DNA of 64,000 bases from NCBI RefSeq assembly GCF_000720765.1, contig NZ_JODC01000013.1, positions 1 to 64,000 on the forward strand. The letters run 5' to 3'. This DNA is from Streptomyces sp. NRRL S-646. Lineage in GTDB: Bacteria; Actinomycetota; Actinomycetes; Streptomycetales; Streptomycetaceae. Numbering within the stretch: the stretch's first letter is position 1; each line of letters starts with the position of its first letter. Below are positions 26,426-34,318 of the stretch, piece after piece. A model generated the notes under the pieces. That model had not been told where the DNA came from. It worked only from the letters and a program-made list of their open reading frames with translations, and did no database searches. The position numbers were made by a program, and so were the translations under genes.

Positions 26426-27253
26426 ATGACCGATGGGGAAACGGCACGGAGTCGGCCCGGAGAGCGGGCCATGCCCGCCCCGGGCGGCCGGCTCCTGCCC
26501 GCCACCCATGGGAGCCTCGCCCGTGGCGCGTCCGCACCGCTGCCCGGCACCGTCTTCGCGCTCGCGCTGACCGGCGGTATGACGTTGGGGCCGGGGGAGG
26601 GCCGCGAGGTCCTGTTCGGCCGCAACCGCCCCGAGGTGCATGTCTGCCTCGGGGAGGACGACCCGCAGGTCAGCCGCCACCAGGGCACGCTCACGCACCG
26701 GGACGGCCGCTGGTGGGTGAGCAACTCCGGGCGGCTGCCGATCCGTTGTGCGGGGGCCCGGCTGCTGTTCCGGGATGAGGAGCCACTGCCGCTCGACACC
26801 GGCTACACCCCGCTGTTCGTCGGCGGCTCCCACGGGCGCGAGCACCTGCTGGAGGTCTTCGTCACCGGCCCCGAGGGCGACCGGCCGCAGCCGCGGCACG
26901 AGGACGTCACCCGCCCGCCCCGGGTGTGGACGCTCACCGAACAGGAGAAGCTCGCCCTCGTCGTCCTCGGCCGGCGCTACCTGCTGCACGAACCCCGGCC
27001 ACAGCCGCTGACCTGGCGGCAGACCGCCGCCGAACTCGCCGAGGTGCAGCCCGGTGCCGGCTGGACGGACAAGCGCGTCGAGCACCTGGTCAACGGCGTG
27101 CGCACCAAGCTCTCCCGCGACGGGGTGCCCTGGCTGACCCGCGAGGAGCTCGGCGAGCCGGTGGGCAACGCGCTCAACGACCACCTGATCCGGGCCCTGC
27201 TGGCGTCGACCACGCTCGTACCGATGGACCTGGCACTGATCGACTCGGCCTGA
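26426..27253 (+). CDS. FHA-domain protein with C-terminal helix-turn-helix-like domain
   Basis: 275 aa, starting one base after the kinase stop. The FHA domain (about 45-150) shows the phosphothreonine-binding signature: FGRN early and QVSRHQGTL, then the strand WWVSNSGRLP. The C-terminal 100 residues (LTEQEKLALVVLGRRYLL; LTWRQTAAELAEV; DKRVEHLVNGVRTKLSRDGV) look like a winged-helix DNA-binding fold. Together they suggest a phospho-dependent adaptor or regulator that binds the neighbouring kinase and acts on DNA, though binding has not been shown. Confidence 0.82.
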   Translation: MTDGETARSRPGERAMPAPGGRLLPATHGSLARGASAPLPGTVFALALTGGMTLGPGEGREVLFGRNRPEVHVCLGEDDPQVSRHQGTLTHRDGRWWVSNSGRLPIRCAGARLLFRDEEPLPLDTGYTPLFVGGSHGREHLLEVFVTGPEGDRPQPRHEDVTRPPRVWTLTEQEKLALVVLGRRYLLHEPRPQPLTWRQTAAELAEVQPGAGWTDKRVEHLVNGVRTKLSRDGVPWLTREELGEPVGNALNDHLIRALLASTTLVPMDLALIDSA

Positions 27254-27258
27254 CGCAG

Positions 27259-27717
27259 TCACCATGGCCGCCGGCGGAAGTACGTGTTGCCTTCGCGACC
27301 GTAGAGCAGGGGCACACCCAGGCTGGTCAGGACCACCGCCATCAGGTCCATCACGGCGAACTCCCACCCGTAGGGGGACTCAATGAAGCCCGGCGCCCGG
27401 GACCCCTGTCCAACGACGAGCCAGACGGCAGCGGCCGTACCGAGGATCCTGGCTGTCCACCGGCCGCGACGGATGCGTGCGGCGGACCAGATGTAGACGC
27501 CGAGGATCGCACTGGCCCCCGGCAGGTCGCCCGGAGCGCTGCTCCCGCTCACCGGCACCCAGAACACCGCGGACGTGATCAACAGCCAGAACGCCACGGT
27601 GATCACCCGGGGCCTGCGGGCGTCCACCTCCAGCTCTTCCTCCTCGAACTCCTGGGGCTCCTGGGGCTCCTCGGGCAGGGGTTCCGCCGCACCCGGTTCG
27701 TTCGGCGAGCCGGTCAC
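27259..27717 (-). CDS. Small membrane protein
   Basis: About 152 aa, GTG at 27717 overlapping the upstream stop by 4 bp. An acidic, Pro/Glu-rich N-terminus (PEEPQEPQEFEEEELE) precedes four short hydrophobic helices (VITVAFWLLITSAVFWVPV; ASAILGVYIWSAA; AAAVWLVVGQG; VMDLMAVVLTSLGVPLLYG). It ends almost against the FHA gene (convergent, 5 bp). Function unknown; coupled to a lipoprotein-like gene. Confidence 0.65.
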   Translation of the reverse strand: MTGSPNEPGAAEPLPEEPQEPQEFEEEELEVDARRPRVITVAFWLLITSAVFWVPVSGSSAPGDLPGASAILGVYIWSAARIRRGRWTARILGTAAAVWLVVGQGSRAPGFIESPYGWEFAVMDLMAVVLTSLGVPLLYGREGNTYFRRRPW

Positions 27718-28187
27718 GGGCGTACCTCCCCTGTACGCCGGTGGGCCACGACGACCTTTCCTCCACTCGATACGGAGGTGATGTCGGCCCGCGTGAGGAT
27801 CACGTCGTCCGAACCGAGCAGGTCGTGGTGATGGCGAAAGTCGTCCAGGCCACCTGAGTGGGTTCTGCCGCGGAAGCCGACGAGCGCCGTGACCGCCTGG
27901 CGGGCCGCTCCGCTCGGGGAGCTGTCGGCGTCGGCATCGCGTTGCCGGGCGAACAGTAGGGAGAACAGCAGGTCGGTCGGCATGCCGCGAGAGCCGAAGT
28001 TCGCGATCCGATCCGCACTCTTCCCGCCCTCGCCGCCCGACCAGTCGTTCTGCAGGTGGGTCGATCGGACGTACTCCTGGAACAACTCCTTCCGCGGCGT
28101 CTGCGGCGCCGCCGCGCCACACGCCGACACCAGTACGGCGACCAGGACCATGTCGGCCGGGAACGCCCCCGAGCGTGCTCGCACCAT
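27714..28187 (-). CDS. Putative lipoprotein
   Basis: 157 aa from the ATG at 28187. The N-terminus (ADMVLVAVLVSACG) ends in a good lipobox, SAC, although the signal is short. The mature region is helical, then basic (RHHHDLLGSDDVILTRADIT). No domain is recognised. Coupled by GTGA to the small membrane-protein gene; together they are the last gene pair before the decayed att copy F. Confidence 0.6.
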   Translation of the reverse strand: MVRARSGAFPADMVLVAVLVSACGAAAPQTPRKELFQEYVRSTHLQNDWSGGEGGKSADRIANFGSRGMPTDLLFSLLFARQRDADADSSPSGAARQAVTALVGFRGRTHSGGLDDFRHHHDLLGSDDVILTRADITSVSSGGKVVVAHRRTGEVRP

Positions 28188-28268
28188 GCACTTCCCCCTT
28201 CACGAGTGTGTCGGGCAATGCCTACCGGCACAGCGTCGGGAGGGGTCCCGGTGGCCCCTCCCGACAGC

Positions 28269-28294
28269 AAACTCGCACTCCCCGCTTGGGAAGC
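28269..28294 (-). repeat. att-like copy F, decayed
   Basis: AACTCGCACTCCCCGCTTGG followed by GAAGC matches the T-arm-to-anticodon-loop part of the tRNA-Gly half-copies with a few changes. The right flank (GACGGCACCTGGACGTGCTC and CATGGCTTTGACCTGCGG) matches the shared right flank of the other copies. The hairpin and acceptor end are missing, so this is probably an old, eroded site. Confidence 0.6.
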
Positions 28295-28815
28295 GACGGC
28301 ACCTGGACGTGCTCCATGGCTTTGACCTGCGGAAATGCCTTCCTTCCGAGGTGCTCGTGAGGGGGAAGCGTGGACCCGCGCATGTGTCCGTGACGTGGCC
28401 TGAGGCGGATTGTCGCCCGACGGATTGCGGATGGGGACGTTCTGCGAACACCTGGCCGTTGTCCCGTGCCAGGCTGACCAACGGCATGACATCACCAGCG
28501 GCCTTGATCGCTGCCGCTCCGGCCGGCACGGGTCACGGCTCACTACTGGGCCGGCGCCACCCCCCGGACACGGCCGCCGTGGCACTGCCGGGAGGTGGCC
28601 GAACAGGTCGTCTGCCGGATCATCCGGTCACGGGAGACCGCAGACCCTCAGCGGCGGTAACCACCGTCGATTCAAAGCTCTTCTGAAGCCAGGCGTGGGA
28701 ACAGCAGGCTGAGGACTCAGGTCCGTGAACGCTTCCGGTGCGTCCCACGAAATCCCAGGCCAGCGGCGCGATGTGGAAACCGTCAGTGGTGCCTGCATGG
28801 CATCCGCCAAGCGCT
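28295..28815. other. Intergenic remnant between copy F and the tRNA
   Basis: No gene I would support. After the conserved right flank of copy F, short open stretches occur, but none has a ribosome site or recognisable motif. Confidence 0.35.
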
Positions 28816-28833
28816 CGTGCCCTTCGCATGCCC
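28816..28833. repeat. Arm-type repeat pair left of the intact tRNA
   Basis: CGTGCCC-TTCG-CATGCCC, 11-bp period, one mismatch, in the same orientation and setting (CGCCAAGC upstream) as the pair at 4111-4128 left of copy B. Confidence 0.45.
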
Positions 28834-28887
28834 GACCTCTGCGTGCTCGAAGGGGCAGAATCTGCTGGGGAGCCTTGAGCAATGCAT

Positions 28888-28914
28888 AAACCCCAGGTCG
28901 CTGACCTGGGGTTT
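28888..28914. terminator. Terminator hairpin of tRNA-Gly
   Basis: A perfect 12-bp stem (AAACCCCAGGTC / GACCTGGGGTTT) with a 3-nt loop, 6 bp beyond the CCA end of the tRNA on the minus strand. It has been copied with the tRNA half at sites A-E. Confidence 0.75.
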
Positions 28915-28919
28915 CAATC

Positions 28920-28993
28920 TGGAGCGGGTGACGAGAATCGAACTCGCGCTCTCAGCTTGGGAAGCTGATGTTCTACCATTAAACTACACCCGC
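28920..28993 (-). tRNA. tRNA-Gly (anticodon CCC)
   Basis: 74 nt including an encoded CCA. Acceptor stem GCGGGTG/CACCCGC with discriminator T; anticodon stem TCAGC/GCTGA around the loop TTCCCAA, giving anticodon CCC; T-arm with GAGTTCGATTCTC. It is the only complete copy in the window. All partial copies break off at its anticodon loop, so it is the integration target, regenerated each time by the incoming element's 3' half. Confidence 0.95.
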
Positions 28994-29265
28994 GTAAGAC
29001 GCCGACCAGAGCCGGTGCCCGAACGCATCGTCACCTTACCTCATCCCCGGCCCCCGGCGCTGAAGCCGTGGGGCCGGCCTGTGTTTCGGGGGTCGATGAG
29101 GCTGCGGGGGGCCGGAGTTGGGGCGTACCGTGGCGGGGTGGGTGAGGGTCCGGGGGAGGTCGGAGAGCCCCCTGGAGAGTCGTTCCTTTGATCCCGTAAT
29201 GTGGCATTTGTCGTCAGGTGAGCAGTAGCCAGACGCGGCTCTTGGGGAAGGGACTCTTGGACTTG

Positions 29266-29424
29266 ATGGAGCGCACCGTCGTCCGTTGTGCCGATGGGCA
29301 CGTGTTCAGCACCGCTTCGTTCCCGATGCAGCAGGCCGAGCGACTCGGCCCCGGCCGGCTCGTCCGGTGTCCACGGTGTGCCCGGCTCCGCAGTGTGGTG
29401 CCGGTCAGCCTTGAGAAGCATTAG
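29266..29424 (+). CDS. Small CxxC zinc-ribbon-like protein
   Basis: 52 aa from the ATG at 29266 (an upstream GTG at 29218 is also in frame). MERTVVRCADGHVFSTASFP and LVRCPRCARLRSV place one Cys-x4-His and one CxxC, fitting a small metal-binding fold. It looks like a conserved actinobacterial hypothetical gene. It marks the start of the apparent core chromosome right of the tRNA. Confidence 0.7.
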   Translation: MERTVVRCADGHVFSTASFPMQQAERLGPGRLVRCPRCARLRSVVPVSLEKH

Positions 29425-29511
29425 GGACAGAGCAGGGCAGTGACGCAGCAGTAGCGGGCGCGTGGGCGGCACGATTGTGGCCGGTCCGCGCGCCTTGCGT
29501 ATCCTCAGGGC

Positions 29512-30087
29512 GTGCTTCTCTCAGACAAGGACATCCGGGCCGAGATCGACGCCGGGCGGGTGGTGATCGATCCCTACGACCAATCCATGGTGCAGCCGTC
29601 GAGTGTCGACGTGCGGCTGGACCGGTATTTCCGGGTGTTCGAGAATCACCGCTACCCGCACATCGATCCCTCCGTCGAGCAGGGCGATCTGACGCGGCTC
29701 GTGGAGCCCGAGGGTGACGAGCCGTTCATTCTGCATCCCGGAGAGTTCGTCCTCGCCAGTACGTACGAGGTCATCACGCTCCCCGACGATCTCGCCTCGC
29801 GGCTCGAGGGGAAGAGCTCGCTCGGGCGGCTCGGACTGGTCACCCACTCCACCGCCGGGTTCATCGACCCCGGGTTCTCCGGGCATGTCACGCTCGAGCT
29901 CTCCAACCTCGCCACCCTGCCCATCAAGCTGTGGCCCGGCATGAAGATCGGCCAGCTGTGCATGTTCCGGCTGAGCTCGCCCGCCGAGTTCCCCTACGGG
30001 AGCGAGCGCTACGGCTCCCGGTACCAGGGGCAGCGCGGTCCCACCGCCTCCCGGTCCTACCTCAACTTCCACCGGACCCAAGTGTGA
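29512..30087 (+). CDS. dcd: dCTP deaminase
   Basis: 191 aa, GTG start, normal length. It carries the trimeric dUTPase-like fold with the signature [20 protein letters not shown] and following [11 protein letters not shown], and the C-terminal [14 protein letters not shown]. It converts dCTP to dUTP for dTTP supply. The active-site region closely follows the mycobacterial enzyme, known to act both as deaminase and dUTPase, so bifunctionality is possible (inference). Overlaps the phosphoribosyltransferase gene by 4 bp. Confidence 0.95.
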   Translation: MLLSDKDIRAEIDAGRVVIDPYDQSMVQPSSVDVRLDRYFRVFENHRYPHIDPSVEQGDLTRLVEPEGDEPFILHPGEFVLASTYEVITLPDDLASRLEGKSSLGRLGLVTHSTAGFIDPGFSGHVTLELSNLATLPIKLWPGMKIGQLCMFRLSSPAEFPYGSERYGSRYQGQRGPTASRSYLNFHRTQV

Positions 30088-30611
30088 GTGGAGTGACTGC
30101 TGTGAGCGGTGTGCGGGAGAACCTGACCTACGAGGCGTTCGGGCACGCCGTGCGCGAGCTCGCGCAGGCCATCGCCGACGACGGGTACGAGCCGGACATC
30201 GTGCTCAGCATCGCGCGCGGGGGTGTGTTCGTCGCAGGCGGGCTCGCCTACGCCCTCGACTGCAAGAACCTCCACCTGGTGAATGTGGAGTTCTATACGG
30301 GGGTGGGCACCACCCTGGAGATGCCCGTCATGCTCGCCCCCGTTCCCAACGCCATCGACTTCTCCGACAAGAAGGTGCTCATCACCGATGACGTCGCCGA
30401 CACGGGGAAGACGCTGAAGCTCGTACGCGACTTCTGTCTCGACACCGTCGCCGAGGTCCGGTCCGCCGTCGTCTACGAGAAGTCGCAGTCGCTGGTGAAG
30501 TGCGAGTACGTGTGGAAGCGGACCGACGACTGGATCAACTTCCCGTGGAGTGTCCTTCCTCCGGTGCACAGGTCGGGAGAGGCGGCCAAGGTGAACAAGG
30601 AAGCCCTCTGA
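30084..30611 (+). CDS. Phosphoribosyltransferase
   Basis: About 175 aa; GTG at 30084 overlaps the dcd stop (GTGA). GTGs at 30093 and 30102 are alternatives. The PRPP-binding loop [17 protein letters not shown] and an upstream [18 protein letters not shown] are clear type I PRTase motifs. It may salvage a purine or xanthine/hypoxanthine base; specificity cannot be read. Coupling to dcd fits a nucleotide-salvage operon. Confidence 0.9.
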   Translation: MSGVTAVSGVRENLTYEAFGHAVRELAQAIADDGYEPDIVLSIARGGVFVAGGLAYALDCKNLHLVNVEFYTGVGTTLEMPVMLAPVPNAIDFSDKKVLITDDVADTGKTLKLVRDFCLDTVAEVRSAVVYEKSQSLVKCEYVWKRTDDWINFPWSVLPPVHRSGEAAKVNKEAL

Positions 30612-30617
30612 GTGTGG

Positions 30618-30657
30618 AGTTGTTGAAACAACTGTGTGGTAAAGCCTTGGCCAAGGC
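30618..30657. promoter_or_regulatory. Two palindromes upstream of the secreted-protein gene
   Basis: AGTTGTT-GA-AACAACT (30618-30633) and the perfect 14-mer GCCTTGGCCAAGGC (30644-30657) lie within 90 bp of the start at 30705, just after the PRTase stop. They could be operators, or the first could be a weak terminator. Confidence 0.45.
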
Positions 30658-30704
30658 CGTACGCTCCCTCTGACCGATCAAGGATTCAGTGGGGGGAACA
30701 GTTC

Positions 30705-31490
30705 ATGCGCACAATCGCGCGCCTTGCCCTGCTCGGGACCAGTCTTGCGCTGGTTGCCGGGGCAGTCGGTGCCACCGCCGCCCAGGCGGATGACGGCGGC
30801 TCGGGCGACATCACGATCGACAAGGTCGTCGTCAACGGCGGCAAGCCGGTCGTGGTCGGTACCACCAACGCGGTGTCGGCCAAGGTCTCCGTGACCGCGA
30901 CGGACAATTCCGGCATCAAGGAGACCACGTACATCAGCGCCTTCGGTCCCAACCCGAACTTCGCGCAGATCTGGTACGACGACGGTGACATCACCTGCGT
31001 CAAGCTGAGCGACACCACGTCGACCTGCACGGGCACGCTCACCTTCGACCCGCAGGCGGCGACCGGCTTCGTCGACAACAACGCGGCGGCCACCTGGAAC
31101 CTCCGCACGCTGGTCTCCGCCAACGACTTCGACTACATCCACCGGGACGCGGCCACCACGTTCAAGGTGCAACGCGCGTCGAAGCTGACGGTCGACGCCT
31201 CGCCGGAGCCGGTGAAGAAGGGCAAGACCATCACGGTCACCGGCAAGCTCTCCCGGGCCAACTGGGAGGACAACCTGTACCACGGCTACGCGAACCAGCC
31301 GGTGAAGCTGCAGTTCCGCAAGAAGGGCAGCACCACCTACACCACGGTGAAGACGATCAGGACCAACTCGACGGGCGCCCTCAGGACGACCGTCACCGCC
31401 TCCACCGACGGCTACTTCCGCTACAGCTTCGCGGGCACGGCGACGACCCCGGCGGTCAACGCGGCCGGCGACTTCGTGGACGTCCAGTAG
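30705..31490 (+). CDS. Secreted protein, calcium-binding-like/Ig-like
   Basis: About 261 aa from the ATG at 30705 (GGGGGGAACA upstream). MRTIARLALLGTSLALVAGA begins a signal peptide cleaved after AQA. The mature part has an early beta domain with two cysteines (ITCVKLSD, STCTGTLTF), then an Ig-like domain at about 165-255 (KKGKTITVTGKLSRANWEDN; VKLQFRKKGSTTY). The last domain type is common at the C-terminus of Streptomyces secreted proteins. Function unknown. Confidence 0.8.
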   Translation: MRTIARLALLGTSLALVAGAVGATAAQADDGGSGDITIDKVVVNGGKPVVVGTTNAVSAKVSVTATDNSGIKETTYISAFGPNPNFAQIWYDDGDITCVKLSDTTSTCTGTLTFDPQAATGFVDNNAAATWNLRTLVSANDFDYIHRDAATTFKVQRASKLTVDASPEPVKKGKTITVTGKLSRANWEDNLYHGYANQPVKLQFRKKGSTTYTTVKTIRTNSTGALRTTVTASTDGYFRYSFAGTATTPAVNAAGDFVDVQ

Positions 31491-31510
31491 CCACGTACTG
31501 AGAGCAGCAG

Positions 31511-31549
31511 CGCGAAGGGCTCCCGGCAGTGCGCCGGGAGCCCTTCGCG
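31511..31549. terminator. Bidirectional terminator
   Basis: 17-bp perfect stem (CGCGAAGGGCTCCCGGC / GCCGGGAGCCCTTCGCG), 5-nt loop, between two convergent genes (stops at 31490 and 31565). Confidence 0.85.
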
Positions 31550-31564
31550 TCGTACGGGGTCCTG

Positions 31565-32470
31565 TCAGAACGTGCCCAGCTTCACGATCGACAGCAGGGC
31601 GATCAGCTGGATCGAAGAGGCGCCCAGGGCCTTCGGCCAGGGGAGGTCGTGGGAGCGGCTGACCATGAGCGTCAGGAGGGCGCCTGCGGCCACCCAGGTC
31701 GCCCAGCCCAGGGCCTGGACGAAGGTCGCGTTGCCGCCGAAGAACATGGCGAAGACCAGGCGGGGCGCGTCCGTCAGGGACATGATCAGCATGGAGAGGC
31801 CGACGGTGGGCTGCCAGGCGCCGTCACCGCCGAGCTGGCGGGCCAGGGTGTGGGTGACCACGCCCAGGATGAAGGACGAGAGGACCAGCGCGACGGCCGT
31901 CGTCAGGACGATGGGTACCGCGTTCGCCAGGGTGGCGTTGATCGCGTCCGAGCGTGCCCCGTCGAAGCCGAAGACCGCGAGGAGGCCGTAGAGGAACGTC
32001 ACGATGAGGGCCGGGCCCCACATCGTGTAGTCCCGCATCTGGAGGAAGGTCTGGGTGGGGGAGAGGATGATTCCTCTCAGGAGGTCCTTCCAGCGGAGGC
32101 GGGGGCCTGCGGGGGCCGCCGGGGCCGAGCCCGCGCGGTAGGTGCCGCCCTGGTTGTACGGGTCCTCGCCGACCGTGAACGCCTGGGTGTGGCCCGGGTT
32201 GTTGGCCGCGTACGGGTCCGGGTTGCCCTGCGGTGCGTAGCCGCCGCCGTCGCCGAAGTACTCCGGCTCGCCGTACCCGCCGCCGTTGCCCTGCGGCCAC
32301 TGGCCGCCGCCGTTCCCGTACTGCTGCTGCCCGGGGTGGGGCTGCGGCGCCGGGGGTTGGCCGTACGACGGGCGGCCCTGCGGCGCCTGCTGTCCGTACG
32401 GGGGTTGTTGCGGTCGCGCTTGCGGAGCGCCGTTGTTCCGGGCGCCGCGTCCGATCCTGAATCCAGCCAC
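31565..32470 (-). CDS. Yip1-domain membrane protein
   Basis: About 301 aa. I chose the GTG at 32470 (VAGFRIGRGARNNGAPQ) over the ATG at 32551, because the added residues look random. The first half is a disordered Pro/Gln/Gly tail (QQPPYGQQAPQGRP). The second half has five hydrophobic helices with the Yip1 pattern (LLRGIILSPTQTFLQMRDY; VILTTAVALVLSSFILGVV; LSMLIMSLTDAPRLVFAMFF). Role in Streptomyces is unknown; probably scaffolding at the membrane. Confidence 0.8.
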   Translation of the reverse strand: MAGFRIGRGARNNGAPQARPQQPPYGQQAPQGRPSYGQPPAPQPHPGQQQYGNGGGQWPQGNGGGYGEPEYFGDGGGYAPQGNPDPYAANNPGHTQAFTVGEDPYNQGGTYRAGSAPAAPAGPRLRWKDLLRGIILSPTQTFLQMRDYTMWGPALIVTFLYGLLAVFGFDGARSDAINATLANAVPIVLTTAVALVLSSFILGVVTHTLARQLGGDGAWQPTVGLSMLIMSLTDAPRLVFAMFFGGNATFVQALGWATWVAAGALLTLMVSRSHDLPWPKALGASSIQLIALLSIVKLGTF

Positions 32471-32616
32471 GTCTTCGAACGTACCTGGTCCCGGAGAGTG
32501 ACGTGGCGGGCCCGGCGGTTCGGGCCCGGCTTTGCTGCCGAGCTGTGACATCCCTTAAGGGGACGGTAAAGGAACCCCTAGGGAAGCTCTACGGCACCGG
32601 CCGCGCAGCGCAGGGA

Positions 32617-32648
32617 GGAGCCGGGCCCGAGGGTGAGGGCCCGGCTCC
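32617..32648. terminator. Terminator of FG-GAP gene
   Basis: 12-bp stem GGAGCCGGGCCC / GGGCCCGGCTCC with an 8-nt loop, 14 bp past the stop at 32662 on the minus strand. Confidence 0.75.
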
Positions 32649-32661
32649 GGTACGGGGTGGG

Positions 32662-34137
32662 TCAGTCGGCGAAGTTGGCGCCGAAGGACGGCGTTCCGGT
32701 CGTCGAGACACCCGAGGTGCTCGGCGAGATCGCGCGCGAGCCGGTCGTGGTGATCACGGTGCCGTCGGAGGGCAGGTAGGTGACCGCGCCGTTGCCGTCG
32801 TTCTCGTACGAGCCCACGATCAGGTCGGCCCTGCCGTCGCCGGTGACGTCGTCGAGCTTGACGTCGGCGCCGAACATGTCGTCGTCCTCGTCGTTGCCGG
32901 GCACACCCGGGGCACTCTGGGCGAAGCCCTGGGCGCCGGAGGTGGTGTCCAGGCCGGTCGAGGTGCCGTAGAGGACCGTGACCGCGCCGGTGTTGGCGGC
33001 GCTACCGATGTTCTCGCCGGCGACGCCGATCGCGAGGTCGAGGAAGCCGTCGCCGTTGATGTCGCCGAGGTCGAGCTCGGAGCCGAACCAGTCCTTGTTC
33101 TCGGCGGTTCCGGGGACGTTGCCGGTGTCCTGGGTGATGCCCGTGGTGTTGCCGGGACCGCCGTCGGAGCCGTAGGTGACCCAGACCTTGCCGCCCTTGC
33201 CGGAGTCCGGGATCGACGTGCCGTCGCTGGTGGTCGTGTCCCAGTAGGCGCCGCTGACGATGTCGCCGTGGCCGTCGGCGTTGATGTCGCCGATCGCGGT
33301 GATCACACCGGGCTTGAGGGCCTGGGCGGAGGCGACGCTCAGGCCGCTCGCGGTGCCGGGGATGTAGTAGTTGCGGTTCCAGCCGTAGCTGGTTTCGGTC
33401 TCGTAGCCGTCGACGACCAGGTCCGTGCGCTTGTCGCCGTTGACGTCACCTGCGGTGAGGTTGAGCGGGCCGTTGGCGTCGCCGCCCGACTGGATGGGCG
33501 GCTTGATGGTGTAGCGGCCGCCCGCGGTGCCGGAGGAGTTGAAGCCGCCCTTGTAGACGTAAATGGTGGAGGCGGAGCTGCCGACGGCCAGGTCGGCCTT
33601 GCCGTCGCCGTCGAAGTCGCCGGCGGCGAGGTTCTTGCCCCAGAAGTCGTGGCTGGAGGGGGCCGGGTCGGCGATGCCGGAGCCCTTGCCGGTGATGCCC
33701 GAGGCCGAGCCCCACAGGATCACGAGGCCGCCGCCGTCGGTGTCGCTGCCCACGTCCTCGCCGGGGGAGCCGACCGCGAGGTCGTCGTAGCCGTCGCCGT
33801 TGAAGTCGGCGTACGCGGTCTCCGAGCCGAAGGCGTCGCCGGTCTCGGCGGTGCCGGGGTTGCCCGTGGTGTTCTGGCTGATCGTGGAGCGCTTGGCGGA
33901 GGACACGCCGGTGGCGGTGCCGTAGAGGACGACCACCTGGCCGGCGGTCTTGTGGCCGCTGACGTAGGCGCCGGCGGCCGAGAAGGCGACGTCGCCGGTC
34001 CCGTCGCCGTTGAAGTCGGCCTGCGGGACATGTGTGGAGTCCGCGGCCGTGGCGTTCACGGCCGAGAACGTGAGCAGACCGCCCGTCAGAGCGACGGCGG
34101 TGGCCGTCGCGAGGGCGAGTCGCAGAGGCTTGTGCAT
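32662..34137 (-). CDS. Secreted FG-GAP repeat protein (integrin alpha-like propeller)
   Basis: About 491 aa; AGGAGAAA precedes the ATG at 34137. Signal peptide MHKPLRLALATATAVALTGG, cleaved near ATA. The whole mature chain is a seven-bladed FG-GAP propeller: repeats with FGSETAYADFNGDGYDDLAV, LAAGDFDGDGKADLAVGSSA, LDLGDINGDGFLDLAIGVAG and related Asp-rich calcium loops. No enzymatic domain follows, so it is likely a binding protein outside the cell. A second FG-GAP gene lies just upstream on the same strand. Confidence 0.9.
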   Translation of the reverse strand: MHKPLRLALATATAVALTGGLLTFSAVNATAADSTHVPQADFNGDGTGDVAFSAAGAYVSGHKTAGQVVVLYGTATGVSSAKRSTISQNTTGNPGTAETGDAFGSETAYADFNGDGYDDLAVGSPGEDVGSDTDGGGLVILWGSASGITGKGSGIADPAPSSHDFWGKNLAAGDFDGDGKADLAVGSSASTIYVYKGGFNSSGTAGGRYTIKPPIQSGGDANGPLNLTAGDVNGDKRTDLVVDGYETETSYGWNRNYYIPGTASGLSVASAQALKPGVITAIGDINADGHGDIVSGAYWDTTTSDGTSIPDSGKGGKVWVTYGSDGGPGNTTGITQDTGNVPGTAENKDWFGSELDLGDINGDGFLDLAIGVAGENIGSAANTGAVTVLYGTSTGLDTTSGAQGFAQSAPGVPGNDEDDDMFGADVKLDDVTGDGRADLIVGSYENDGNGAVTYLPSDGTVITTTGSRAISPSTSGVSTTGTPSFGANFAD

Positions 34138-34318
34138 GCGGGTTTCTCCTGCGGCATGCGGGGATGCCTGGCGGGCATCCACAGTCAATGGGGTGCGCGC
34201 CGAATCGTGTTCGCCGGGAGTTGTCCTCGCGTTCACGATCGGGCGGCGATCAGGAGACCCGTGATGGGGTGTAAGGGTTGTACGTGATTTCAGTAAATTC
34301 CTGAGGTCGTTTCCCGGG

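Noticed and set aside
28295..28880. Short plus-strand frames between copy F and the tRNA as genes
   Set aside because: No ribosome sites, no motifs, and composition unlike neighbouring genes.
290..28994. The regular repeats as a CRISPR array
   Set aside because: Spacing is kilobases, not tens of bases; the repeats are tRNA halves and no cas gene is present.
32503..34287. 594-aa plus-strand frame
   Set aside because: Antisense shadow of the FG-GAP gene, with low-complexity Val/Ala/Gly composition.
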